Positions 25,393 through 37,016 of a DNA stretch of 64,000 bases are shown here, piece after piece. Within the stretch, counting starts at the first letter, position 1, and each line of letters begins with the position of its first letter. Source of the stretch: Limnoperna fortunei (lineage: Eukaryota > Mollusca > Bivalvia > Mytilida > Modiolidae); contig OX104112.1 of assembly GCA_944474755.1 (NCBI GenBank), positions 61,659,640 to 61,723,639 of the forward strand, in the 5' to 3' direction. The position numbers and the translations under genes are program-made. The notes under the pieces are model-generated. The model saw nothing but the letters and a program-made list of their open reading frames with translations. It was not told the origin of the DNA and searched no databases.

Positions 25393-25494
25393 AAACACCA
25401 GTTTTCCTACTGAAAGTCGGGGGTTTTCTCGGGGTACTCTGGCTTCCTCCCCCAATTAAAACTGGACGCCATGATATAGCTGAAAAATTGCTGA
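25393..25494 (+). mobile_element. Partial SINE (3' half), inverted relative to its neighbour
   Basis: It begins in the SINE body (CCAGTTTTCCTACTGAAAGT) and runs to GAAAAATTGCTGAAA, where the usual CGTTAAACA tail is missing. The tRNA head is absent. Confidence 0.75.
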
Positions 25495-26121
25495 AACAAT
25501 GTTATGGTAACTATAATTCTAACTTTTAACTTCCAGAGAAAATACAGCATGAATTCATCATAAGTACCTAGTATGTCATGTTAAAAAACAGATATGCAGC
25601 TGTTTATACTTGTTTAAGGTTTTATTCCAAATTTAAAGATTTTTGTCAATATGATGGAATCCAGTGAAGTCAGTGTAAACCCACCCGAGCTTCTGCAGGA
25701 AATTGACAATCTATGACAGAGATGAATACCATGCAGGTGTCTATATTTATATACTCGGCAAGACATTAGACTTTTTTCTCGGTCTGCTTTAATAGATTGA
25801 TTGATTGATTGTTTGGAGTTTAAAATCATGAAGCAGTCAATATTTCAGCTATATTCAGGATGTGATCAAATTAGTAAATAAATAATATGCTTTTCATAGA
25901 AGAAATCAATGCTGTTTCTGTAAAGAATACTGCTTAGGTCATTCTGACTTAGTCCAAGAGACCATATATGTTGCATACCATGTACATATGTTTTAGAATA
26001 CAATGTAAGGAAAGTAAAATATCTTTTTTTATCTATTACTATAATTTTATTCACACTAAAATACAAAAAAAAAGAAGATAATATAGATTAATAAAAGTAT
26101 TGTATAGACATGCTTATAAAC
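25495..26121. other. Spacer without a supported gene
   Basis: AT-rich sequence with a short ATTGATTGATTG run at about 25795. A 22-codon open frame at 25651-25716 (MMESSEVSVNPPELL...) is coding-like in composition but has no supporting context. Confidence 0.4.
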
Positions 26122-27360
26122 TAGCGGCTCCCAGGAGCCTGTATCGCTCACCTGAACCTGAAACCAAACAACCCTTTTTATCCAGCTTTTCTTTGCTATA
26201 AGGAATTGCCCAACACTTCTGCCAAAATCATTAATTTTGACCTTTTAAGGGAAATAACTCCTATAAGGAGGAGCTTTTGATGCTTAGAGGGAGAAGGGAG
26301 GTTCACTTCAAATTTGCTGTACCTGTTTTTAACTATCAGTCGAAAACTCTCTCTACTCCCCCCCCTTTTTTCATTTATTCTATTTTAAGTCAACGTAGCT
26401 ATGTAGGTAGTCAGGTGTCATGATTTGCACAATTTTGGTAAAGGACGTCCTAAAGATGATGTGTGCAATGTTTCAAGCAGTCCTTTCATTGGTTAAAGAG
26501 GAGAAGATTTTTTTAAATCAAGTAAAATTGATTAAAAAAATGTTCAAGGAGAATAATTCCTAAACGTTTCATCAGATAATCTTGACCCTAAAGTCATTTT
26601 TGTAGCCCTCATAGAGCAGAACAATTAAGCAATGCTAACTTTTTCTCTAGTTCTAATAATTTTCAAGATTTTAAGGCAAAAATGTCAAAAATAATCAATT
26701 TCGACAATTAAAGGGCAATAACTCCTACAAGGAGTCATCATACAACTTTGACCCAATGTAGTGTTTTGTAGAGCTTAAGATGCTTAAGAAGGAAGGTCTC
26801 TTCGGTTTTCCTGTATCTTTTATACTTTTTAATAAAATATTTTGATGCTTTTAAATAGCATATACTTTTATAAGATAATTAGGTACAATTTTTTTATATT
26901 TATTATTCTCTAGCAAATTTAAAACCTTCTAAACAGAATTGTGTCACTTTTTTGGAAACATGCTATAAAATAACTGGTGTGGTAAATAAATTCGAGTTGT
27001 CTCCCGTATTAAAAAATAACACTGGTTACTTCCCTTTGATCACAATCATTTAAAAAAATTTAATTGTAAACACATTTTTTTTATTGGTTAATTGACTATC
27101 CAATGAAAAAATGTCATAGATAATTCATTGGTAAGGACATAGCAAGCAGTTACAACAATTTTCATTAAAATTATTAAAAATTTCTATTGAACACCCTAGA
27201 TGATGTGTGCAAAGTTTCAAAGCAATCCCTTCAGTGGTTTTGGAGAAGATTTTTGAAGAAAAGTTAACGACGACGATGAAGAGGACGACGACGACGACGA
27301 CGACTGATGCCAAGTGATGGCAATAGCTCACATGACCCTTTGGGTCAGGTGATCTAAAAA
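26122..27360 (+). mobile_element. Helitron-like non-autonomous element (pearl type), copy 1
   Basis: It starts at a CTAGCGGCTCCCAGGAGCC palindrome followed by TGTATCGCTCACCTG. It ends after a (GAC)n stretch with the hairpin TAGCTCAC...TGACCC-TTT-GGGTCA...GTGATCTA at 27324-27356 and AAAAA. The internal units include GGGCAATAACTCC(T/C)ACAAGG-type motifs. There is no coding capacity. The terminal hairpins and internal tandem units match the known structure of Helitron-derived elements such as DINE-1/HINE and bivalve pearl elements. The assignment to pearl is by architecture, not by alignment. Confidence 0.8.
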
Positions 27361-28051
27361 TATAATAAAAATGTATATATAAACTGTAAAATTATGTATA
27401 CACACAAGCCAGTATCATCTCCATTGTTAACTTAAAAAAACTTATGTATTTGTGGCTATTAGTAAAAATAAGATCTTCAAATGGTCCAACTTTAAAATTG
27501 AGTTTAAATCAATTTCGAGTTCCTGGCTATGTGATTCAAAACAAGTTTGATACTCAGTTTTGTTCCTTATCTGCTCTCTTACATACCAATATTGTTTACA
27601 GCATGTTTATTACTTATTTACTTGAGAGAGCCATTCCTGCCAAACGTAAGGCAAACATTTCACATGTTATTGTACAAGAAATATAGTTTATCAAATTTTG
27701 GTTAATAAAATGTACCACCTCTATATTATTAAAATTGACACTGAAAAAGAAAACAAGCTGAATTAACAATGTACCATCACCTCAAGGACTTATTAGTGAC
27801 AAGAATAAGATTTAAATGATATATATACATCCATAAAAAAACTAAAGCACACAAAATTAGCCACCACCAGATATAAATACATGATGTTATTGTGAATTGG
27901 TGAAGTTGTGACTAGTTCTAGACTTATTATATACATATCACAGATAGACTTCATAAATCACAGCGGTCAAAGATTATCAGTTGCTATGACATTGGCACTT
28001 TAAATATTTTAAATTTAATGTATTAAAAATGTACCATGGATTCACTTGAAA
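27361..28051. other. Spacer, no gene seen
   Basis: AT-rich. An 80-codon plus-strand frame at 27444-27686 has no splice or start support. Confidence 0.4.
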
Positions 28052-28327
28052 TTAAGGTATCCGACCCATAATTGAAGTCTCTGTTTAATTTTATTTTTCG
28101 ACAAAGAAATATAGCCATATTAATTTAATTTATTGCTAATTAATGATAAAAATTGAATATAGTTTTACAATGAGTCTATGCTTACTGTTCTCAGCAAAAA
28201 ATTTTAGTTACTCAAATAGCATTTCCGATGTTTGCCAAACGTTACCGAGGTCTGCTCCATTGAAAAACATTGGACATCCGGGACACCAAATATGATCACG
28301 TGGTCATTTGTGGTCCGGATACCTTAA
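28052..28327. mobile_element. MITE with TTAA ends
   Basis: The left end TTAAGGTATCCG (28052-28063) is an exact inverted match of the right end CGGATACCTTAA (28316-28327). The element is 276 bp including TTAA on both sides, which would be the target duplication of a piggyBac-type insertion. The interior is non-coding. The TIR GGTATCCG is short, so the superfamily is tentative. Confidence 0.7.
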
Positions 28328-29324
28328 CTAGATTTTTTTTATTATTCATACTATTATTTTTGTCAAGATCTTTAAACCAAACCAAAACATCCACAGACAT
28401 ATGATGTTAATCATTATATTTAAACAGACATTGGATTATAAATGGAACAATCTTAAATACAATCTAGGTAGTTATAATTTTCACTTGATGTATAGATTGA
28501 AGATAACTTGCCTGTCAGTTACAGATGTATTTCTAAAATATAATTTATACAAGTTTATGTACAGTTGTTTTATAAATTGTCATTACAATGCAAACTTTAC
28601 TAAATAAATAGACTTCCTGTACAAATTGACAAAACTAATAACATTTATAATACAAATGTTTAAATAATTGTTCTTGTTTAAACCTAACTGTTAAATATAA
28701 TTTAGATCTAAACATTCAAAATAATTAGGGGCTCCAGTAAGCCGGTCAACCAAAGCTCTATATGTATCTGGAGTTGAAAAAGGAATTGATGCTAATTTTG
28801 AAGGGGTGTTTTGTTGAATACCTTTTATAAAAAACACAGCATAAGTTTTTATCATTGGCAAAAATATTTTGGTCAGAAGGAACTTTTAACTCTTCCATCA
28901 AGCTGCAGTTTAAGTTTAAACACATTCTGCTGAAAAATGTTTTTTTTTCTGTTTTCTATTTTTTTTGTATTGTAACCTGGATTAAAATCAAAGTTTCTAG
29001 ACAACTTTATGAAAAGGAACCAGCCAGTTGCTATGGGAGTCAAACCCAAGCAGATTTAGAGATAAAGACTATTATAAATTTTCATTAATCCCAAGTTAGA
29101 AAAAAATCAGCAAAAGTATACATTTAGCTGGAATCCCTTTAATATGTGGTGAATAGAAACAATTTTTCTAAATATGAGCAGGCTGTGCTGAAAAATGGAA
29201 TGGAATCAGTAATTTACGTGTCTGACATCTTTGTCAGCAAGCATGAAACAAGATAAAATTTAGAAAGTAGACATTAGGTCTGTAACTATAATGATGGATC
29301 ACATTATCATTGGTACAGCATTGA
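28328..29324. other. Spacer, no gene seen
   Basis: AT-rich, unique-looking sequence. The open frames at 28401 and 28855 are lysine/phenylalanine-rich and typical of chance frames. Confidence 0.4.
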
Positions 29325-30842
29325 TAAGAGCCTGTATCGCTTTTCTTGCAAATTTTGATATTAAATGCTAAAGAGTTTATGTGAAGATGCTGTTTCTAAG
29401 AATGTTGCCATGTTGAACAATCAACAGTAGGAGTGTTTCTGAGAAGAAGCAGTTTTTAGGTTTTTTCATAGGTTAGTATGTTAAGTGATGTTCCATAGTG
29501 GCAGCAATCTTGTATTTTGGATCGAAACAAAAAACTCAAAATTGGTAAACCATACAATATCACATATCCTAAAATCTGCCAAGCTGTTTGTGAGAAAACA
29601 AATTTTAAAATCTCAGTCAGTCAGAACGCATTTGCAGCTCTGGCAGCCATGTTGAGTTTCCTATCGGCTCGAAACATACTTAAAATAATAAGATTACTAT
29701 CTAAGATTCACTTCTGCATTATTTGGTTAAATTGTGTGGAACTGAGTTTCAGAGAAGAAGCTGTTTGTATGTTTTTCCCATGGGGTCCTATGTTAAGCTG
29801 TGTTCCACTGTGGCGGCCATCTTGGAATTTGGATCGCCACAAAAAACTCAAACTTTGTAGAGGACCATCTAAGGAACATTTGTGCAATTTTTCAAATCAA
29901 TCTGCTAAGCCGTTTGTAAAAAGAAGATTTTTTGAAATTTCAGCCAATCAGAACCCATTAGTTGCCCTGGAAGCCATGTTCAATTTGCAATTGGCTAAAA
30001 AAACTCAAAATAATAAGATAAATATCCATTAATCATTTCTTCATAATTTGGATTCATTGTGTGGAACAGTTTCAGAGAAGAAGTTGTTTGTATGTTTTTG
30101 CCATAGGGTCGTATGTTTTTCCCATAGGGTCCTATGTTAAACTATGTCCTGTGATGGCAGCCATCTTGGATTTTGGATCGGAACAAAAAACTCAAACCTT
30201 GTAGAGGACCACATAAGGTACATTTCTGCTATATTTTAAATCAATCTGCCAAGCAGTTTATAAGAAGAAGATTGAATTTCAGCCAATCAGAATGCATTAA
30301 TGGCCCTGGAAGCCATGTTGAATTTGCAATTGGCTGGAAAAACCCAAAATAATATGATAATTATCCAACCTTCATTTCCTGATAAATTTGGCTTCATTGT
30401 GTGGAACAGTTTCAGAGAAGAAGTTGTTTATATGTTTTTCCCATAGGGTCCTATGTTAAACTATGTCCTGCGATGGTGGCCATCTTGGATTTTGGATCGG
30501 CACAAAAAACTCAAACTTTGTAGATGACTATCTAAGGTACATTTCTGCAATATTTCAAATCATTCTGCCAAGCAGTTTATGAGAAGAAGATTTTTGAATT
30601 TCAGCCAATCAGAACGCATTAATGGCCCTGGCAGCCATGTTTCATATTTGATCAGCACCAAAAACTCAAACTTTGTTAAGAACCACCCAATAAACATTCC
30701 TGCCAAGTTTGGTTCCAATTGGCCAAGTGGTTGTGGAGATGAAGATTAAAATGTAAAAAGTTTACGGCCGATGACGACGACGACGGACGGAAAGTGATGA
30801 GAATAGCTCACACTGACCCTTTGGGTCGGGTGAGCTAAAAAC
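29325..30842 (+). mobile_element. Helitron-like element, copy 2, 5' hairpin truncated
   Basis: Only the right arm of the 5' palindrome remains (AAGAGCCTGTATCGC). The interior repeats a unit of about 325-340 bp marked by GTGTGGAAC at 29734, 30059 and 30399, with CCCATAGGGTCCTATGTTAA inside each. It ends with the hairpin TAGCTCAC...TGACCC-TTT-GGGTCG...GTGAGCTA at 30804-30837. Frames such as 29517-30032 are artefacts of the repeat. Confidence 0.8.
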
Positions 30843-31280
30843 TACAAAATATCTAATATATAAATACAATTAAAATATTAAAAACAGTATAAAATATACA
30901 ATACATGTACACACAAAAGGCTATAATAACATGCTTTTTGGTCCCAGTACATTTGACATAGTTCATATATTACAAATAATTTAATTTATTTGTCACAAAG
31001 CAACTTGTATTGATTGAATAATGGAAAAAATATTGACAATTAAACAGAAAAAAACAGCATAAAGCACATTATTCCTTTTTCATTTCTCAAACTTTTATGT
31101 ATTGATGGTTCTGTCAAAATGACAATTTTTTACCTTTTATGGCATGCAGTAGTCATAAATATGAATAACTGTGGTACAACATTTTTTTAACTGAAAGTAC
31201 GATTAATCAGTATGGCTAATTGTTTTGTTGCATGTTCTATGTGCTTAACCTGGTGTCTTATTTAAAACTTCTGATTGGAA
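30843..31280. other. Spacer, no gene seen
   Basis: AT-rich sequence. It ends in the 15-bp duplication that flanks the SINE at 31281. Confidence 0.4.
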
Positions 31281-31542
31281 TTTGTTTGTTTGAATGGTGT
31301 TTTATCGCCACTTTCAGCAATTTTTCAGCTATATCATGGCGCCCAGTTTTTATTGGGGGAGGAAGCTGAAGTACCAGGAGAAACCCCCGACCTGCGGTAG
31401 GAAAACTGGCAATCTTTATCAATTACGATTGGAGTCGAGTACACCCTGCCTGCAGTGAGAATCGAACCTGCAATCTCAGTGTTGACAGACCATGTGATCG
31501 ATAGTAGACTAACTCCCTTAACCACTCTGCCACCGAGGCCCC
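31281..31542 (-). mobile_element. tRNA-derived SINE with 15-bp target-site duplication
   Basis: It is a complete minus-strand copy: head GGGGCCTCGGTGGCAGAGTG, then GTTAAGG; B box GGTTCGATTCTCAC; tail GAAAGTGGCGATAAAACACC. AACTTCTGATTGGAA flanks it at 31266-31280 and 31543-31557. It is the best-preserved tRNA head in the window. Confidence 0.9.
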
Positions 31543-31557
31543 AACTTCTGATTGGAA

Positions 31558-33146
31558 ATTTACATTACTGTTACTACTTTTAAATTAAAGCCTAAAACAT
31601 TCAAAGTCACTATATGCTAAAAGGAAAGATTGCACCATTTTTCCGAGAGCTCCTGGGGTTGCCCCAAGACCCCTGCCATAAATGCGCAACTGCGAGGTAC
31701 AGGAGGACCACTTCGTGGCCCTCTTTTTCCGATATCCTCTTTTGATGCCATCCCTTTCGAAAATCCGCCCCTGCTATCCTAGACTTTAACACATGGTACA
31801 CATAGGATGTATGGTTTATACATTTATTTAATTAATGGTTGTAAATAAATTGTTAATGGTAGGTAATTGCTGTTACTAATCTGGTGTACTGCACAGAAAC
31901 TACAGTTGGCATGTAAGCATGGTTAATCTTATATTTGTTAATCTGCATGCCATAACTTGAAGTTAAAATAACATATGTCATTATTTCAAACATCATTCTT
32001 TGTCATCAGAAGACTTAAAATTCTATTACTGCTGTATCACTTGTAAAAAGTTTTGATGAAGCATAAAAGTCTGTATGAATAGAATCATTTAGTATTCATA
32101 CTGTACTTGTACATATTACTGTAATATAACTGAACTTAAAACACCTGTTCAGATGGTGTAACCAAAACTATAAAATTGTTTACAAATATAAAAAATGCTG
32201 TTAATTTTCTTTTTAAGTTTATTTATTGACACACACCAAGTACTGAAAAGAAAACCACAGTTCAATTTACTTTCAAACATATATAAGACATAAACTTCAT
32301 GTTCAAAATATATACAGTAAACAGTAAATATTAATACAACATAACTAAACACACAGTAAATAACAAAACTCAAACAAACAAATATTTCCTTTAGAAGTCA
32401 ATAATGGCTAATTTAACAGTGTTTTAATCTTACAGTTAAACCTTTCTTAACAACAACAAAGTAAAAATTGACTGTTTATTGTTTTCCATCAGATATTTAT
32501 GTTGGTAGTGTTGAAACCATTCTAGAGTTGTATACATGGTCCTGTTAACGTCTAGCTACTTATTTCATATATAAACCAAATAATCTGATTGGTCAGAATT
32601 ATTTGTTCTTGAAATAGATAACTCAATATGCAGTGTAAATATTTAGGAATTTTCTGTCAGATAACTTCAATAACAAATTCAAGAATTTAGTTATATAAAT
32701 GAATCTATCTTATCTACTTAATCTTTTGTTACTGGTTGTGTGATTTTGTCAAAATTGCAATAAGAAGGGGATACAAATATATATAAGTATGAGATAAATA
32801 TGGCACAATATTAATATTACAACCTATTTAGCAAAACAAACATCAATACATGTAAACAATCAGCACACTAGTAAAAGGCTTTAAAATGGCACACAGTAAT
32901 ATATATATCACCAAAATTTGACAATTGGTTTGTTAATTTAAAGTTTAAACATATTAAATCAATGACAAATTAAAAAAAAAATTAATCAAAACAATATCGT
33001 CCTCCTCACACACTGCCATACTAGTACAGTCGGAATGTGTATAGCAAAAATATGGTTACAATAACCTTCAAATTTGGCCAAAAAAAAATAAACATCAAGT
33101 ATTGAAGATTTACACCAGCAAACAAAATCAACAGAACGAAACACTT
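31558..33146 (-). other. Spacer, including a likely 3' UTR
   Basis: The part below 33147 follows the stop of a minus-strand exon. A double AATAAA on the minus strand lies at about 32218-32228, which would give a 3' UTR of about 0.9 kb. The rest is AT-rich with nothing recognised. Confidence 0.35.
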
Positions 33147-33393
33147 TTATACTGTAACATCCTGTTTCTTCTTCTTTTTCTTTTTCTTCTTTTTGTTCTC
33201 AGTTGTTGTTTCATCAAAATCATTAGATTCAGGCTTATTGACTGTTGTGTGAGCTAATGCATTTGGTTTGGGTGGTAATTGTCCAGGCAACGGTGGTAGT
33301 TCTCTGCCTAGTGGCACTTTGTCTAGATTGCTTTCACTAGACCTTTCTTTTTCTCTGCTTTCTGTTTTAATATGTTTAGTATTAATCTCAGGT
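33147..33393 (-). CDS. Terminal exon encoding a Pro-rich and poly-Lys C-terminus
   Basis: The acceptor TTATTACATTTTTAG opens a frame whose first base completes a codon. It encodes 81 residues: PEINTKHIKTESREKERSSE, then SNLDKVPLGRELPPLPGQLP, then a linker, then an uninterrupted run of ten lysines and QDVTV before TAA. The other two frames close quickly. A PPLPGQLPPKP stretch is a possible SH3/WW ligand. The Lys run is typical of cytoplasmic or nuclear-localised tails. The preceding exon at 39112-39183 ends with two bases, giving Lys at the junction. I do not recognise the protein. Confidence 0.65.
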
Positions 33394-33699
33394 CTAAAAA
33401 TGTAATAAACAGATGATAGCTATATAACACAAGATTTCAAAATGCATTTGCTTGTAGGCAACATCATTACAACAAGAGTGGACTGAGCTAATGTATGTCA
33501 AGTATGTGTAAAAATCTAAGTATTCAGTAAACAGGGAGTAGATGACCAAAAGTGCATAAAATCGCTATACACCATATGGTACTATAGGATAAAGCAATAT
33601 CCAAAATATTAGGCTTCTGCATTCTATAGTTGCTTTGAAAACTGCAAAGGAAATTTTTTGTTAAGGATGGACAATTAGACCGACAGACAGAAGGATGGA

Positions 33700-34592
33700 C
33701 AAGGGTTAAAACAGTATACCCCCATCTTCATGAAGCATATTATGATCCTTGACAGTGAATTGGCTGTGAGATGGTATATATCTCTGTTGGCCCTGCTGTC
33801 AAAAGAAGAGTTTTTAAACTTTTCCCCATAGTGTCCAATGTTAAACTTACTCCTGCGGTGGTGGCCATTTTGATTTTCCGATTGGCATTAAAAATCTAAA
33901 TTTTATTAAGGACCACCCAAACAATATTGGTAGTAAGTTTTGTTTCGATTGGTTAAACAGTTTCAAAGAAGATGCCATTTTAAACTCTTTTCCCATAGGG
34001 TCCAATGTTAAACCAAGTCCTGGGTTTGTGGCCATTTTGAATATCTGATTGGGATAAAAAACATAAACTTTATAGAGGACCATCCAAACAATATTGCTAG
34101 TAAGTTTTGTTTGGATTATAACCAGTTTCAGAGAAGAAGCCTTTTAAACTTTTTTCCCATAGGGTCCTATGTTAAGCTTAGTCTTGCAGTGGCAGTCATA
34201 TTGGTTTTCCAATCCAAACAAAAACACAAACTTTGTAAAGGTCCATCCAATGAACATTATGGCCAAGTTTGGTTTCAATTGGCCAAGTGGTTTCAGAGAA
34301 GAAGCTTAAAATGTAAAAAGTTCGATGACGACAACAACGCTGACAGAGGCAAAGTGATAACAATAGCTTACATGACCCTTTGGGGCACCATGTTTAATAT
34401 TTGAACAGCACCAAAAACTCAAACTTTATTAAGAACCACCCAATAAACATTCCAGCTAAGTTTGGTTCCAATTGGCCAAGTGGTTTTCTAGAAGAAGATT
34501 GAAATGTGAAAAGGTTATGGACAACGTCGACACCGGACATCAAGTGATGAGAACAGCTCACACTGACACTCTGTGTCAGGTGAGCTAAAAAA
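33700..34592 (+). mobile_element. Helitron-like element, copy 3, chimeric
   Basis: The 5' end is lost. Units of about 165 bp (TTTTCCCATAGGGTCC...) lead to a broken 3' hairpin (TAGCTTACATGACCCTTTGG at about 34366). There the sequence switches without spacer into the middle of another element type (CACCATGTTTAATATTTGA) and reaches a second, intact 3' hairpin with the variant stem TGACAC-TCT-GTGTCA at 34564-34578. Confidence 0.7.
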
Positions 34593-34683
34593 TTACTTTA
34601 TGAGTATCATGTAAACAGCATTATATACAATAAAATTGACAGAAAAATTTTTGTAAGTGAATATATGTTCCTCTAAAACATAA

Positions 34684-36832
34684 CTAGAGGCTCTCAGGAG
34701 CCTGTATCGCTCATCTGAATCTGAAATCAAACAACCCTTTTTTATATAGAATTTCGTTCCTATAAGGAATTGACCAACACTTCTGTAAAAGTCATTAATT
34801 TTGACCGTTTAAGGGAAATAACTCCTATAAGGAGGAGCTTTTGATGCTTAGTAGGGAGGTTCACTTGAAATTTGCTCACTCAGTACCTGTTATACTTTTT
34901 TAACTATCAGCCAAAAACTCCCTTGACCCCCCCCCCCCCCCCTTTCTATTTTAAGCCAACGTAGCTATGTAGGTAGTCAGGTAGTCAGCTGTAATGATTT
35001 AAAGGAAATAATTCCTATAAGCAGAAGCTTTTGATGCTGAGAGGGAGAAGGGAGGTTCACTTCAAATTGCTGTACCGGTTATACTTTTTTAACTATCAGT
35101 CGAAAACTCTCTTGACCCCCCCCCCCATTTTCTATTTTAAGCCAACGTAGCTATGTAGGTAGTCAGGTGTCATGATTTGCACAAGTTTGGTAGAGGACAT
35201 CCTAAAGATGATGTGTGCAATGTTTCAAAGCAGTCCTTTTGCCAGTTAGAGGAGAAGATTTTTTAAAATAAATTAAAATTCATTCAAAAAAATGTTCTAA
35301 CAGAATAATTCCTAAATGGTTAATCAGATAATCTTGACCCTAAAGTCATTTTTGTAGCCCTCATAGAGCAGAACAATTAAGAAATACTAACTTTTTCTCC
35401 AGTTCTAAAAATTTTCAAGATTTTGTGGCAAAAATAGCAAAAATAATCAGTTTCGACAATTAAAGGGCAATAACTCCTACAAGGAGTCATCATACAACTT
35501 CAACACAATGGAGTGTTTTGTAGAGCTTTCGATGCTGATGAAGGCAGGTCTCTTCAGTTTTCCTGTATCTGTCATACTTTTCGAACTATAAGCCAAAAAC
35601 TGTATTTTGCCCCCCCCCCCCCCCTGTTCTATTTTAAGCCATGGCAGCCATGTTGGTTAATCTGCGGCCATAGTTTGTGCAAACTTGGTTGAAGACATTT
35701 GACAGATAATGTGTACGAAGTTTCAAATCAGTACTTTCATTGGTTTCAGAGGAGAAAATTTTTTAAAAAATAAATTAAAACCAATTAAAAAAAAACAGTT
35801 CAAGTGGAATAATTCTTAAACGGTTTATCAGACAATCTTGACCCTAAAGACATTTTTGTAGCTCTCATAGAGCAGAACAATTAAACAATGCTAACTTTTT
35901 CTCTAGTTCTAGTAATTGTCAAAATTTTGAGGCAAAAATGGCAAAAATCATCAATTTCGACAATTAAAGGGCAATAACTCCTAAAAGGAGTCGTCAAACG
36001 ACTTTGACCTAATGGAGTGTTTTGTAGAGCTTTCGATGCTAAAGAAGCTAGGTCTATTCGGTTTTCCTGTATCTGTAATACTTTTTGAACTATAAGCCAA
36101 AAAATGTATTTTGACCCCCCCCTTTCTATTTTTAGCCATGTCAGCCATGTTGGTTAATCTGCGGCCATGGTTTGTGCAAACTCGGTTGAAGACATTTGAC
36201 GGATAATGTGTACAAAGTTTCAAAGCAGTACTTTCAGAGGAGAATATTTTTAAAAATCAATTGAAATCGATTAAAAAAAACAGTTCAAGTGGAATAACTC
36301 TTAAACGGTTTATCAGACAATCTTGACCCTAAGACATTTTTGTAGCTCTCATAGAGCAGAACAATTAAATAATGCTAACTTTTTCTCTAGTTCTAATAAT
36401 TTTCAAGATTTTGAGGCAAAAATGGCAAAAATCATCAATTTCGACAATTAAAGTGCAATAACTCCTACAAGGAGTCGTCATACGACTTTGACCCAATAGA
36501 GTGTTTTGTGGAGCTTTTGATGCTGAAGAAGGAAGGTCTCTTCGGTTTTCCTGTTTCTGTAATACTTTTTGAACTATAAGCCAAAAACTGTATTTTGACC
36601 CCCATGTTATATTTTTAGCCATGGCGACCATGTTTTTTTACGAATAAAAAATCCAAACGATAGTTTGGTTAAGGACATGCTAAGCAACAACCATACCAAG
36701 TTTGGTTGCATTCTGTCAAGTGGTTTCAGAAAAGAAGATTTTTGAAAAGTTGAACTGACAGACGACGGACGGACAACGGACGCCAAGTGACGGCAATAGC
36801 TCACATGACCCTTCAGGTCAGGTGAGCTAAAA
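34684..36832 (+). mobile_element. Helitron-like element, copy 4
   Basis: It begins at CTAGAGGCTCTCAGGAGCC and ends at the hairpin TAGCTCAC...TGACC-CTTCA-GGTCA...GTGAGCTA (36797-36829). The interior has three units of about 485-505 bp, marked by AATCTTGACCCTA near 35331, 35835 and 36320. Each carries a poly-C run after TTTTGACC and GGGCAATAACTCCTA motifs. No coding capacity. Confidence 0.85.
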
Positions 36833-37016
36833 ATTAATCAAATGTTAACAAAACTGGGTTGTTCTAGTTTAAAGTTCAGGTTATAATAACATTATAATTC
36901 AGTGACATAACAGCGGGCTCTATGCTTATTATAAACCTTATGTGTTCTCAAAGCGTATGAAAGATGCCATATTAGAATCTGATATTAACTATATTAGCAT
37001 TTAGCAGTATTAAAAT

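Noticed and set aside
25651..25716. 22-codon plus-strand frame MMESSEVSVNPPELL...
   Set aside because: The composition is coding-like but it is too short, with no acceptor, donor or family evidence.
27125..27331. Minus-strand frame with a poly-Val run
   Set aside because: It is the antisense of the (GAC)n tract near the 3' end of a Helitron-like element.
29517..30032. 171-codon plus-strand frame and similar frames at 34111, 37728, 38064, 46058 and 58577
   Set aside because: They fall within tandem units of Helitron-like elements and recur with the repeat. They are not conserved as proteins.
31281..31542. Genuine tRNA gene
   Set aside because: The A and B boxes belong to a SINE head. The acceptor stem does not close and a SINE body and tail follow, with a target-site duplication around the whole.
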